Part shown: one piece after another, positions 39,078 to 47,940 of the stretch | How the letters are laid out: each line of letters starts with the position of its first letter | Position numbering within the stretch: position 1 is the stretch's first letter | From: Candidatus Bathyarchaeota archaeon B24 | GTDB lineage: Archaea > Thermoproteota > CALKCG01 > B24 | Direction: 5' to 3' | DNA: 52,786 nt | Assembly: GCA_001593865.1 (NCBI GenBank) | Contig: LUCB01000009.1 | Location: 1-52,786, forward strand | Position numbers and translations under genes: made by a program | The notes under the pieces: generated by a model | What the model saw: only the letters and a program-made list of their open reading frames with translations | Told to the model about the DNA's origin: nothing | The model's database searches: none

Positions 39078-40175
39078 CTAATAAACGACCTCCCTGAGCC
39101 TATCTTTTTCAACGGCCATCTTAAGCTCCACAGCGATGCGTTTACCGGTCGACATAGGCTCCTCGAAGAGGTACACCGTATAAGGCGAGCCGCTGGGGTA
39201 GAGGTTCGTACCGGCCACTATCCTAGCCGATACCTCGAAAACCGTAAATCCCCTATCCGGGTGATAGATCGTCTCAAGGCAGAATGGGCCTATTATCCCG
39301 GGTGGAAACAACCTCTTAGACGCCTCGACGACCCTGGCACCCATCTTCAACGCGTCTTTCAGGAGGCTCTCCCTGAGGACTAGAGGCTGATTCCCTGTAA
39401 CCGTGTAGTCGAAGAACTCCTCAGGGACATCCGGCAGACCCCGGTAGGCCTCGTCTATAGGCTCTATACGCTTATCCATACTCATAAGCTCTAGCCTGCC
39501 ACCGCAGACCCTTAACCCACCCTCGGCTAGGGGGCTGTAGAAGTAGTGGAAGTAGTATCGCACGCCTGGTATGAACTCCTGTATATACGCCTCCCGAACG
39601 TCTCTTATCAAGCCCTTACGCACAGCCTCCTCAAGCCTAGCCTCAACCTCCTCAGACGAGCCCGCGGTGAAGTACCCCCGCCCACCCTTGGCACCTGGAA
39701 ACTTGACGAAAACCCTGCAATCCACCTCTGAAGGGTCTTCGAAAACCCTAGGCGTCTTCAAACCAGCCTCCTTAAACCAGGTTCTCTGCTTAACCCTATC
39801 GCCCTCCCACTCTAAAACCGCCCTGTTACCGAAAACCGGCACGCGAAGCCTCTCAAGGATCTCGGTCGGCCCGAGGTACTCCACGAACGAGCCGTGAGGT
39901 ATGATCACAGCGTTTTCGGCTCTAAGCCTCTCCTGAACCCACCGGTCGAGCATATGCTTGAACTCAGAGACCTCTATGAACTTGTCCGGGGTCGCTAGGG
40001 GGAAGGCCTCGTAGACGAACCTACGCTCAGGCGTCGTGACCCCAAGCGTCTTGAAGCCGAGCTGCTTGGCTCCGTGGAATATCTGAAGCGCAGAGTGGGA
40101 GCATATGGTCGAGACCTTGAGGCTCGACACGTCGTAGCTCGAAAGCAGCTCCTCGACCTCAGCCTTGGTTATCAA
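39078..40175 (-). CDS. purP: PurP: formate-dependent FAICAR synthetase, paralogue 1
   Basis: 365 residues, ATP-grasp enzyme that makes FAICAR from AICAR, formate and ATP, the archaeal substitute for PurH transformylase. Landmarks: ICSHSALQIFHGAKQLGF, PHGSFVEYLG, VPVFGNRAVLEWE, VFVKFPGAKGGRGYF, YIQEFIPGVRYYFHYFYSPL, PFCLETIYHPDRGFTVFEVSARIVAGTN. These match the functional PurP pattern well. It starts in a four-base overlap with the second paralogue, so both are made from one message. Confidence 0.92.
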   Translation of the reverse strand: MITKAEVEELLSSYDVSSLKVSTICSHSALQIFHGAKQLGFKTLGVTTPERRFVYEAFPLATPDKFIEVSEFKHMLDRWVQERLRAENAVIIPHGSFVEYLGPTEILERLRVPVFGNRAVLEWEGDRVKQRTWFKEAGLKTPRVFEDPSEVDCRVFVKFPGAKGGRGYFTAGSSEEVEARLEEAVRKGLIRDVREAYIQEFIPGVRYYFHYFYSPLAEGGLRVCGGRLELMSMDKRIEPIDEAYRGLPDVPEEFFDYTVTGNQPLVLRESLLKDALKMGARVVEASKRLFPPGIIGPFCLETIYHPDRGFTVFEVSARIVAGTNLYPSGSPYTVYLFEEPMSTGKRIAVELKMAVEKDRLREVVY

Positions 40176-41338
40176 GTGACTACCTCCGCCAATCTACCGT
40201 GCTTCCGAGCGTACAGGAGCTCAAGCATCGTCAAGTCGAGGGCGGACTCTATCCTAGCGAGACCGAAGTCTCTGAGCATAGCGGAGTATTTGAGCGTAAG
40301 CCTCCTCATCTCCGGCGAGGTCGGGCCTAGGCAGGGGCTCCCTGGAACCCTAGGGCTCACGTCGAACACGTAGAACGCAAGCCGCCTACCCTCAGGGTCC
40401 TCGGGGTCGTAGGCCACGGCGCCCTGCAGCGCGAAAGGCCCTATCAAGCCCGGCGGATACTCGGCTCTACAGGTCTTGAGAAACCTCTCCGCCGCCTCGT
40501 ACACCATGGGTTTTTTAGACTCCCTCATGGTCACCCCGTAGTGCCCTATCTCCTCGTTCTTAACCGGTATGTCGAGCTCGAGCTGGTCTCTAGCCGGGAG
40601 GTTTAACAGGCCGTGTAGGTTGACCTGCCTCCTGTCGTCGAAGCCTAGGAAGTCGAACTCGGAGAAGACATCTCTCAGAGCCCATGCATGGTAGTTCGCG
40701 TTAAACCTCGGCCCCAGGACGAACTCCTCGATCACCGCCTGCTTCAAGTCCTCCTCGGCTATCACGTCATCCTTGATCAGCCTCTCAGCCTTAGCCCAAT
40801 ACTCCTCTGGGCTACAGGCGGTGAAGAACGCCCGCTCGAGAGGCTTCCTCTTCTGCCTGACCTTGACTATGACGAGCCTATCGATCTCGTCTGGGCTTTT
40901 GAAGATCTTCGGGATCTTAACCCCCGCCTTCTCGAGAAGCCAATACTGGTTTCTCGGAAGGTTACGCTCCTCCGTCTTCAGCATGAACCGGTTTCCGTAA
41001 AGCGGTATGTAGAGCTTCTCCTCTATATTCCTCCAGCCGACGTAGACCGTGAAGGACCTGTTGGGGATGAAGACCGTGTTGAGCTCGCGGAGCTTCTCCT
41101 GGACATGCTCCTCGACCATGTCGGCGAACCTATCGAGGACTATAACGTGGTCGAACAGAAACCTGTCATGCCGGGCGTAAAGCCCCTCACGGCCCTTCTG
41201 ACACACCACGACCGTCCTCAAACCCGCCGACTTAGCCGCTACCGCAACCTCCTCCGCCGAGTGGCTACCCAATACACCGACCGTTAAGCCGCTATACCTC
41301 GAAACGAGCTCCTGAACCTCCTCCCTTCTAACCGGCAT
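40172..41338 (-). CDS. purP: PurP-family ATP-grasp enzyme, paralogue 2
   Basis: 388 residues, first gene of the pair. LGSHSAEEVAVAAKSAGLRT, PNRSFTVYVG, IPLYGNRFMLKTE, VIEEFVLGPRFNANYHAW, and YVFDVSPRVPGSPCLG align with the partner. The ATP-binding loop differs: where paralogue 1 has KFPGAKGGRGYF this has KVRQKRKPLERAFF. Archaea such as Thermococcales also hold two PurP genes, and only one may carry the FAICAR activity in vivo. Likely partner subunit or an enzyme with altered nucleotide handling. Confidence 0.85.
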   Translation of the reverse strand: MPVRREEVQELVSRYSGLTVGVLGSHSAEEVAVAAKSAGLRTVVVCQKGREGLYARHDRFLFDHVIVLDRFADMVEEHVQEKLRELNTVFIPNRSFTVYVGWRNIEEKLYIPLYGNRFMLKTEERNLPRNQYWLLEKAGVKIPKIFKSPDEIDRLVIVKVRQKRKPLERAFFTACSPEEYWAKAERLIKDDVIAEEDLKQAVIEEFVLGPRFNANYHAWALRDVFSEFDFLGFDDRRQVNLHGLLNLPARDQLELDIPVKNEEIGHYGVTMRESKKPMVYEAAERFLKTCRAEYPPGLIGPFALQGAVAYDPEDPEGRRLAFYVFDVSPRVPGSPCLGPTSPEMRRLTLKYSAMLRDFGLARIESALDLTMLELLYARKHGRLAEVVT

Positions 41339-41351
41339 AAACCTAGCCCCG

Positions 41352-41383
41352 CTATTAGTGGTAATAGGTTTAAGCTTAAAAAC
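41352..41383 (-). promoter_or_regulatory. purP promoter with an inverted repeat near the start
   Basis: On the minus strand TTTTTAAGCTTAAACC (about 41368-41383) is TATA-like; just downstream CTATTA (41352-41357), spacer GTGG, TAATAG (41362-41367) form a six-base inverted repeat at the expected start of transcription. A repressor could act here to control purine synthesis. Short and AT-rich, so chance is possible. Confidence 0.35.
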
Positions 41384-41470
41384 CCTTGAGAAGACCGAGA
41401 CAACTCTTATGAAGCAGGTGAGAGATTAGGTTTTAAAAGGTTAAGAAAGCGGTCGACGAGGTTATGAGCC

Positions 41471-41785
41471 GTGTATGATTTCCTTATCGCCGACGCCTTG
41501 AGGAGGAGAGAGATTTTCGACAACTTACCTAGCTACTTGAGGAGGCTGAAGATGCTCGTGTTAAAGGTCGACCCTAGAGCGGAGCTATACCTGTTCGGCT
41601 CGGTGGCTGAGGGTAGGCATACGTACAGTAGCGACATAGACGTTTTGATAATCACAGAGAAGGATAGATGGGAGGTCCTGAAGACTCTGGTTAAAGAGGA
41701 GTTCACAAGCTTCTTCGACATCCATGTAAGAAAGCCTGAGGAGGCTAGATGGTATAGAAGGATGACCAAGCTGACGAGGATCTGA
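41471..41785 (+). CDS. Minimal nucleotidyltransferase (MNT) domain protein
   Basis: 104 residues. YLFGSVAEGRHTYSSDIDVLII is the full G-S-x(n)-D-x-D signature of the pol-beta-type minimal nucleotidyltransferase domain. These are normally paired with a HEPN toxin, which they silence by AMPylation; no HEPN gene is adjacent on either side, so the gene is an orphan here. GTG start. The stop is followed by 80 bases without a gene. Confidence 0.8.
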   Translation: MYDFLIADALRRREIFDNLPSYLRRLKMLVLKVDPRAELYLFGSVAEGRHTYSSDIDVLIITEKDRWEVLKTLVKEEFTSFFDIHVRKPEEARWYRRMTKLTRI

Positions 41786-41868
41786 AGCCCTTTACCCACG
41801 ACTACGAATCCCCTTTGAACGTCAGCCTCTGAGGGTCTTAAATCCTCTCAGATGGGTAGAGCCCGTCC

Positions 41869-43002
41869 CTAGCCTTCGGCCGATTTTGCCAGCAGTCTGT
41901 GGAAGGCCGTTCTGACGCTGCTTATTCTCTTACATGGCGGGTTTCTCCTAGATGGGTGGATCCTGTTGGTTAGGAGCACCGCGAAAAGCTCGAGCCTCGG
42001 GCATATCCATACGGAGGTGCCGGTGAAGCCTGTATGGCCGTAGGAGCTTTCTGACAGCGGCCAGGTGAGCGGCTTCATCCATCCAAGCCCAAACCCCTTA
42101 TCGGCGTCTCTAACCCATGTTCTAGTGGCCTCCTCGACCGTCTCCTCTTCGAGCAACCTAACGGAGCCGTAGACACCCATGTTTAGCATCGTCTGGCAGA
42201 AGACCGCTAGGTCGTAGGCTGTCGAGAAAAGACCCGCATGCCCAGCCACTCCTCCCAGGGCGTAGGCGTTCTCGTCGTGAACCTCGCCGACGACCACCCG
42301 CCCCCTCCACGGACATTTCTCCGTAGCCGCGGCCCTGGCCTTAACTTCGCCGGCGGGGTTGAAGCACGTCTCTGTCATCCCTAGAGGCTTGAATATCTCC
42401 CTTCTAGATAGGGTGTCGAGCGTCGAGGAGGATGCCTCTTCGAGGATAAACCCTAAGACCATAAACCCTAGGTCGCTGTATACCGTCTTCGACCCAGGCT
42501 CGTACGCCTTCTCGACACGGTTTATGGCTCTGAGATACTCGGCCTTACCCCTACATTTCCGGTATAGCGGGATCCATGCCGGTAGGCCGGACGTATGGGT
42601 CAGCAGATGCCTGATCGTAACCTTACTCCTCCAGCCTTCGTCCCAGCCGTCTAAAACCTCACATACACGCGTCTCCAGGGTTAAGGCACCCTTCTCCACC
42701 ATTTTGAGGGTTAAGGTCGCCGTGCAAACGGGCTTTGTAAGCGAGGCGAGGTCGAAAACCGTGTTTAAACCCATAGGCCGCCTCTCGGGGATGAGCTGGG
42801 CGTATCCGTCGGCCCTATGTATGGCTACGACTCCTTTTCTGGCTACCAGAACCGTGAAACCCGGGTATACGCCCCCTCTCAGCCCATCCTCTAAGACGTT
42901 TAACGCCTTAGAGACGTAATCCTCTTTAAGACCTGCGTCTGAGGGGGTTCCCGGCCTTAACGTCTCCATCTCCTCTTCATCCCGATGTAGGTATCGCCTC
43001 AT
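41869..43002 (-). CDS. Serine beta-lactamase/PBP-like hydrolase (YbbE/AmpH-like)
   Basis: 377 residues. Class C/PBP4* fold: SxxK in DLASLTKPVCTATL (Ser87, Lys90), a Tyr motif VYSDLGFMVLG (usually YxN), and HTGFTGTSVW as the KTG equivalent. ALGGVAGHAGLFSTAYDLA is also typical. No signal peptide, so probably cytoplasmic. In Bacillus a similar gene (ybbE/amiE region) is clustered with namZ (ybbC) and murQ; here namZ and murQ are within 3-5 kb, which suggests a role in muropeptide processing. GTG/ATG start at 43002 or ATG 42969. Confidence 0.82.
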   Translation of the reverse strand: MRRYLHRDEEEMETLRPGTPSDAGLKEDYVSKALNVLEDGLRGGVYPGFTVLVARKGVVAIHRADGYAQLIPERRPMGLNTVFDLASLTKPVCTATLTLKMVEKGALTLETRVCEVLDGWDEGWRSKVTIRHLLTHTSGLPAWIPLYRKCRGKAEYLRAINRVEKAYEPGSKTVYSDLGFMVLGFILEEASSSTLDTLSRREIFKPLGMTETCFNPAGEVKARAAATEKCPWRGRVVVGEVHDENAYALGGVAGHAGLFSTAYDLAVFCQTMLNMGVYGSVRLLEEETVEEATRTWVRDADKGFGLGWMKPLTWPLSESSYGHTGFTGTSVWICPRLELFAVLLTNRIHPSRRNPPCKRISSVRTAFHRLLAKSAEG

Positions 43003-43057
43003 ATGTTCGCTCAGACCCGGGATAAAGCTTTCTTACGCATGTAGCAGATGATCTATC

Positions 43058-44029
43058 ATGGAACCTGCTTTAAGGATTCGGGACTATGAGCCTGGGGACG
43101 AGGACGCCTTAGTGGAGGCTTGGAATAGGAGCCTGAGGTACGACCCTATAACCCTTAAAGTCTTCGAGAGGAAGGTTCTGCTCGACCCAAACTTCGAAAG
43201 CTCTGGGCTTAAGATAGCCGAGGCCGGGGGTGAGCTGGCCGGGTTTGTGATAGGGATCGTGAGGAGGTACCCGCTTTTCTACCAGGGTCTTGAGGCTGAG
43301 AGGGGGTGGATAACTTCGATAGCGGTGAGGCCTGAGTTCGACCTGCACGAGGTAGCCCACCGGCTTCTTGAGGAGGTCTTCAAGTTTTTCATGGAGAGGG
43401 GGAGGGTTTACGTGTGGTTTTCACCGTACACGCCTAACTACTTCTTCCCAGGCGTCGACCCAGATAGGTATGGATGGGTTCTTGAGACCCTAGAGACGCA
43501 TGGTTTTAAGAGGGTTTACGAGGCCATAAGTATGGATGCGCAGCTCTACCCGGACTACGAGGTCCCGGACTGGGTTTATGAGGCTGAGAGGGGGCTTGAG
43601 GAGCAGGGCATCGAGATAAGGCATCTAGAGACAAAAGATATACATCCCCTCCTGAGGTTTCTCGAAAGAAACTTCAGCGCAGACTGGTATAGACACTGCC
43701 TAGAGCTTCTACAGAGAGGATGCGGCAAAGACCAGGTTCTAGTGGCTGTGAGAGACGGGGAGGTTTTAGGCTATTGCCAATACTTTCACGGCGAGGAGTA
43801 CGACTGGCATAGAGCCGGAGCGCACTTCGGGCCGTTCGGCGTCAGGGAGGATTTCAGGGGAAGAGGTATCGGAAGCGTTCTCCTAGCCAAGTGTCTCAGA
43901 GAGATGAGGGCTAAGGGTTTCCACAACGCGTTCCTACTGTGGACAGATAGGGAAACCGCCAGGTTCTACTCGAGGTTTGGGTTTAGAATCACTAGAAAGT
44001 TTTACATCATGAGGAGGGCTTTAAGATAG
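43058..44029 (+). CDS. Protein with two GNAT acetyltransferase domains
   Basis: 323 residues. The C-terminal domain is complete: VLVAVRDGEVLGYCQYFHG, FGPFGVREDFRGRGIGSVLLAKCL with the acetyl-CoA P-loop R-G-x-G-I-G, and a final RFYSRFGFRITRKFYIM. The N-terminal half (LRIRDYEPGDEDALVEAWNRS, WITSIAVRPEFDLHEVAHRLLEEV) is a degenerate copy in which the P-loop has lost its glycines (RPEFDLHEVA). One active and one structural domain is a common arrangement. Amino sugar or peptide N-acetylation would fit the neighbours. Confidence 0.82.
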   Translation: MEPALRIRDYEPGDEDALVEAWNRSLRYDPITLKVFERKVLLDPNFESSGLKIAEAGGELAGFVIGIVRRYPLFYQGLEAERGWITSIAVRPEFDLHEVAHRLLEEVFKFFMERGRVYVWFSPYTPNYFFPGVDPDRYGWVLETLETHGFKRVYEAISMDAQLYPDYEVPDWVYEAERGLEEQGIEIRHLETKDIHPLLRFLERNFSADWYRHCLELLQRGCGKDQVLVAVRDGEVLGYCQYFHGEEYDWHRAGAHFGPFGVREDFRGRGIGSVLLAKCLREMRAKGFHNAFLLWTDRETARFYSRFGFRITRKFYIMRRALR

Positions 44030-44039
44030 AGGTGGTTTT

Positions 44040-44735
44040 ATGACGAGGCTCATGGTTATAGGGGCGCATGCAGGAGACGCCGAGGTGACTTGCGGCGGGC
44101 TCATAGCCAAATACTCCAAACAAGGCTTCAAACCCGTGATCGTCCACATGACCCTTGGGGAGAAGGGGCATCCGAGGCTCTCGGCGGAGGAGTACGCCGT
44201 TCAGAAGCGTATGGAGGCCGAGAGAGCGGCTGAGGTTCTAGGCGCTAAGCCCGTTTACCTGCCTTACGAAGACGGTAGGATCCCGGTGAACGACGAGGTT
44301 AAGATGGCATTATGCGACTTGATCAGGGAGTATAGGCCCGACGTTCTCATAACCCACTGGAGGGGGAGCATCCATAAAGACCATAGGAGCACGTACCTCG
44401 ACGTCCGAGACGCCGTCTTCTACGCGTCGCTTCCGGCGTTTAAAAGGAAGCTACCTCCGCATCGCGTGAAAGCCATATACTTCGCCGAGAACTGGGAGGA
44501 CCCCTATGGGTTTAAGCCCCAGGTGTACGTCGATATCGGTGAGGAATTCGAGGTTTGGAGGAGGGCGGCGAGCATGTACAGCTTCGCGAGGGGTGAAACG
44601 GGTTTCCCATATGTGGAATACTATACATGCCTGTTCAGGCTAAGAGGGATCGAGGCCGGCTTCAGGTATGCTCAAGCCTTGATGATGCCCCCGGCTCAGA
44701 GGAGGATAAGGGTTAAGTGGCTCCCGGTGAGCTAG
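44040..44735 (+). CDS. PIG-L/LmbE-family deacetylase with altered general-base motif
   Basis: 231 residues. The family's AHPDDE motif reads GAHAGDAE here: metal His10 and Asp13 are kept but the general-base Asp is Gly12. The second metal site SIHKDHRST (His112, His115) and DVLITHWRGS are intact. Normal members remove acetyl groups from GlcNAc in glycolipids, thiols or chitobiose. The AHAGD variant occurs as a recognisable subgroup, so it may use a different base. GAGGTGG precedes the ATG; the gene follows the GNAT gene by 11 bases and meets NamZ tail to tail. Confidence 0.82.
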   Translation: MTRLMVIGAHAGDAEVTCGGLIAKYSKQGFKPVIVHMTLGEKGHPRLSAEEYAVQKRMEAERAAEVLGAKPVYLPYEDGRIPVNDEVKMALCDLIREYRPDVLITHWRGSIHKDHRSTYLDVRDAVFYASLPAFKRKLPPHRVKAIYFAENWEDPYGFKPQVYVDIGEEFEVWRRAASMYSFARGETGFPYVEYYTCLFRLRGIEAGFRYAQALMMPPAQRRIRVKWLPVS

Positions 44736-45892
44736 TACAGGAGATACTTCTCCCTAAGTTTCTCGAAGGAGCCTGTATCCTCGCATAGCTTGGCCAGCTC
44801 CTCAAATCCTCGGTTCTCCATTATCAACCTACGAGGCTTATCTGAGCCTACGAGGAGGTCGAAGTAGTACCTGCCGTTGCTCTTCGTAAACCGGAAGCTC
44901 TCGGCGAAAAGACGTCTGATAACCCAGATAACCGCCATACCAAACTTAACGGGCTTAAACTCATCTCGGTCGGTGACGTATATCTGAAACCCATGGCAAA
45001 GCTCGCCTTCATACTTACCAAACCTAGGGGTAAACGCTGAGGGGCGTAGCCTGAAGCCTCTAAGGGGGAGGGATTCAAGCTCCTCGATAACCCTATATTC
45101 GTCGACCCAGGGTGCGCCTACGACCTCGAAGGGTTTGGTGGTGCCTCTACCCTCAGAGACGTTGGTTCCCTCGAGGAGGCATGTGCCTGGGTAGACCGTG
45201 GCCGTGCTCAGGGATGGCATGTTCGGCGAGGGGGGAACCCAGGGTAAACCCGTCTCGTCGAACCACATTCCACGTCTCCAGCCATCCATCTTTAAGACCT
45301 CGACGCAGGCTCCAAGCTCAGCCTCCTCGTTGAACAGGTTCGCAAGTTCACCGACCGTTAAGCCGTACCTGACCGGGACCGTCCATATGCCTACGAAAGA
45401 CCTGAAGCCCGGCTCCAGCATAGGTCCTTCAACGTGGACGCCGGTGACCGGGTTCGGCCTATCCAAGACGAGGACCCTTACGCCTATTTCACCCGCCGCT
45501 TTCAGGACGTGGAAGAGGGTTGAGATGTATGTGTAGAACCTAACCCCCACGTCCTGTATGTCGTAGATGATGAGGTCGAGCTTCTCCAAGACCTTCCTCG
45601 GCGGCTCGAGGCGGGGGCCGTAGAGGCTGTAGATGGGGATCCCGGTTTTCACGTCGACGGAGTTCTTCACGGAAGCCCCGTCTGCTACGCTCCCCCTGAA
45701 CCCATGCTCTGGGCTGAAGATCGCTTTGACGTCTAGTCCGAAGCGCTTGTGGAGGAGGTCGACTACGTGCTTGAAATCCGCCGTGACACCGGTGTGGTTC
45801 GTGACGACCCCTATACGCTTACCGGCTACGCGTTGGAACCCCTCTTCTACCAGAAGCTGAAGCCCGGTTTTAACCCTGGGTTTGAAAACCAC
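44732..45892 (-). CDS. namZ: NamZ-family exo-beta-N-acetylmuramidase (DUF1343)
   Basis: 386 residues. The DUF1343 pattern is complete: GKRIGVVTNHTGVTADFKH, IFSPEHGFRGSVADG (Glu in SPEHG is the proposed acid), IPIYSLYGPRLEPP, IIYDIQDVGVRFYTYISTL, VLVLDRPNPVTG and PSLSTATVYPGTCLLEGTNVSEGRGTT as two adjacent blocks. The Bacillus homologue YbbC releases MurNAc from the end of murein chains. No signal peptide is visible, so in this archaeon it would act on imported fragments. Divergent from the kinase by 40 bases. Confidence 0.88.
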   Translation of the reverse strand: MVFKPRVKTGLQLLVEEGFQRVAGKRIGVVTNHTGVTADFKHVVDLLHKRFGLDVKAIFSPEHGFRGSVADGASVKNSVDVKTGIPIYSLYGPRLEPPRKVLEKLDLIIYDIQDVGVRFYTYISTLFHVLKAAGEIGVRVLVLDRPNPVTGVHVEGPMLEPGFRSFVGIWTVPVRYGLTVGELANLFNEEAELGACVEVLKMDGWRRGMWFDETGLPWVPPSPNMPSLSTATVYPGTCLLEGTNVSEGRGTTKPFEVVGAPWVDEYRVIEELESLPLRGFRLRPSAFTPRFGKYEGELCHGFQIYVTDRDEFKPVKFGMAVIWVIRRLFAESFRFTKSNGRYYFDLLVGSDKPRRLIMENRGFEELAKLCEDTGSFEKLREKYLLY

Positions 45893-45932
45893 GAAGAAAT
45901 ATTAGCTGGAACACCCTTTATGATTTTAGTTA

Positions 45933-46919
45933 ATGACCGAGGAGTACTTCTGCGGAGTCGACGGCGGCGGGAGTAAAACCCTATGCGTCTTAGCGGATGG
46001 AGATGGACGTGTACTAGGCTTAGGTAAGTCAGGCTCGTCTAACATATCCGTAGTCGGTGTAGACGCCGCATGTAGAAACATCAAAGAGGCCTTCGAAAAA
46101 GCGACGGCAAACTCCGTCGGGAAAGTCGACTATATGGCTTTGGCCATCGCCGGGATGGGTAGTAGGCTTAGAAGAGACATATTGAAGCGGGAGGTCGAGG
46201 CTATGGGTCTATCGAGAGCCGTTTTTATAGAAAGCGACGCAGCCGCCGCCTTGATGGCCACCACCCTAGGTAAACCGGGTGTCGTAGTCGTCTCAGGCAC
46301 CGGTTCCATAGTTTTGGCGCTGGATTCTGAGGGCCGCTTTCATAGGGCGCTTGGGTGGGGATACCTGCTAGACGACGAGGGAAGCGGCTTCTACATCGGC
46401 AGGGAAGCCTTGAGGCGGGCTCTCTCAGCCTATGACGGAAGGGGGGCGGCTACCGTTTTAACGGAGCAGATACCTAGGTATTTCGGCGTGGGCTCCTTAG
46501 TAGAAGTCGTCGACCTCGTCTCGCTTAGGAGGATCGGTGTGAGGGAGATAGCGGATTTAGCACCCTTGGTCGTTAAACTCGCGAAGGCCGGGGATAGGGT
46601 GGCTTACGACATACTGCGGCAGGCGTGTCTTGAGCTCTTAAACGCCACCTTAGCCGTCATCGATAAGGCTGGTTTAAAAGACGGAGCCCCTATCGGCGTG
46701 TGCGGAGGGGTCTTCGAGAACTGTGTCGAGTTCTTCGAAGAATTCTCATCCTTCTTAAGGGAGAAAGCTCCGTCGGTTAGGATCGTTAGACCCTTGTTTA
46801 AACCCGTCGTAGGGGCGCTGCTTATGGCGTATAGATATGCCGGAAAGGAGCTGGATGACGGGTTGATGAGAAACCTCTTGGAGACATCTTCTAGGTTTGG
46901 TTTGAGGTGGCGGTCATGA
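45933..46919 (+). CDS. BadF/BcrA-type sugar kinase, probable MurNAc/GlcNAc kinase
   Basis: 328 residues. ASKHA kinase of the N-acetylglucosamine-kinase/MurK group: phosphate-1 loop FCGVDGGGSKTLCVLAD, VFIESDAAAALMATTLGKP, phosphate-2 VVVVSGTGSIVLAL, GWGYLLDDEGSGFYIGREAL, and adenosine loop GVCGGVFENC. Clostridial MurK of this family phosphorylates MurNAc and GlcNAc at O6. The stop overlaps murQ (ATGA), strong support for MurNAc as substrate. CTTTATGA just upstream is a TATA candidate giving a very short leader. Confidence 0.88.
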   Translation: MTEEYFCGVDGGGSKTLCVLADGDGRVLGLGKSGSSNISVVGVDAACRNIKEAFEKATANSVGKVDYMALAIAGMGSRLRRDILKREVEAMGLSRAVFIESDAAAALMATTLGKPGVVVVSGTGSIVLALDSEGRFHRALGWGYLLDDEGSGFYIGREALRRALSAYDGRGAATVLTEQIPRYFGVGSLVEVVDLVSLRRIGVREIADLAPLVVKLAKAGDRVAYDILRQACLELLNATLAVIDKAGLKDGAPIGVCGGVFENCVEFFEEFSSFLREKAPSVRIVRPLFKPVVGALLMAYRYAGKELDDGLMRNLLETSSRFGLRWRS

Positions 46920-47860
46920 ATAGAATCGAGGACCTGGAGAAGCTCATATCCGAGCAGAGGAACGTGAAAACCGTAGACATAGATAGGCTTAGCATGGAGG
47001 AGATACTCAGGGTTATAAACGAGGAGGATAAGAAGGTCGCCTACGCGGTCGAGAGGGAGATACCGAACATAGCTAAGGCCGCTCACGCCTACCTACGCAG
47101 TCTTAAAAACGGGGGTAGGGTCTTCTACGTAGGAGCCGGGACGAGCGGCCGGATGGGCGTGATAGATAGAGCCGAGCTCATATCGACGTTCAAGATGGAC
47201 CCAAAGGCCATTATACCGATACTCGCCGGCGGGGTTAAAGCCATGTATGGCCCCTCTGAGATGGCTGAGGATAAGGAGGAGAACGGTAGGAGAGTGATCT
47301 CGAAGTATAGGGTCGATGAGAGGGATTCTGTGATCGGGATATCGGCTAGCGGACGTACACCCTACGTCGTGGGGGCTTTGAAAGAGGCTAAGCGCAGGGG
47401 AGCCACTACGATAGCTATCACAGTAAACCCAGACGCCGAGATATCCCGCTACGCGGACATAGTCATCTGCCCGCTCGTAGGCCCCGAGGTCATAGCAGGG
47501 TCTACCCGCATGAAGGCGGGTACGGCTCAGAAGATGATACTGACCATGCTCAGCACAGCCGTCATGGTCAAGCTCGGGAGGGTCTACAGCAACCTTATGG
47601 TGAGTCTTCTTCCGATAAGCTCGAAGCTACGTGAAAGGGCGAGGCGTATAGTGATGACCGAGGCCGGTGTCGACTACGAAACAGCCGCTAAGACCCTGGA
47701 AGAGACGGGATACGATATTAAGGCCGCGATAATCATGCTTAAGGCCAAGGTCGACTACGGCAAAGCCCTAAAGGCCCTCAGAGAGGCGGAGGGAAACCTA
47801 GAGAAGGCTTTAAACCTAGCCCTAAACAGCTCCTCGTCCTCTAAGCCTAGGCGGGGCTAG
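46916..47860 (+). CDS. murQ: N-acetylmuramic acid 6-phosphate etherase MurQ
   Basis: 314 residues. SIS-domain lyase/etherase that turns MurNAc-6-P into GlcNAc-6-P and D-lactate. Signatures: LISEQRNVKTVDIDRLS, GGRVFYVGAGTSGRMGVIDRAEL with the catalytic Glu, SVIGISASGRTPYVVGALKEA, and GPEVIAGSTRMKAGTAQKM. The C-terminal part (VDYETAAKTLEETGYDIKAAI) resembles the UBA-like helical tail of MurQ. A small difference: VIDRAELISTFK replaces the usual DAxExPPTFG. ATG 46916 is coupled to the kinase. Confidence 0.92.
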   Translation: MNRIEDLEKLISEQRNVKTVDIDRLSMEEILRVINEEDKKVAYAVEREIPNIAKAAHAYLRSLKNGGRVFYVGAGTSGRMGVIDRAELISTFKMDPKAIIPILAGGVKAMYGPSEMAEDKEENGRRVISKYRVDERDSVIGISASGRTPYVVGALKEAKRRGATTIAITVNPDAEISRYADIVICPLVGPEVIAGSTRMKAGTAQKMILTMLSTAVMVKLGRVYSNLMVSLLPISSKLRERARRIVMTEAGVDYETAAKTLEETGYDIKAAIIMLKAKVDYGKALKALREAEGNLEKALNLALNSSSSSKPRRG

Positions 47861-47940
47861 GAAGGCCTTTGTGGAATACGCTCGGCTCTTGGAAAGGGTT
47901 TAAACCCTAGCTTAGGTATATTGCCATAGGTCAGGCGTCT

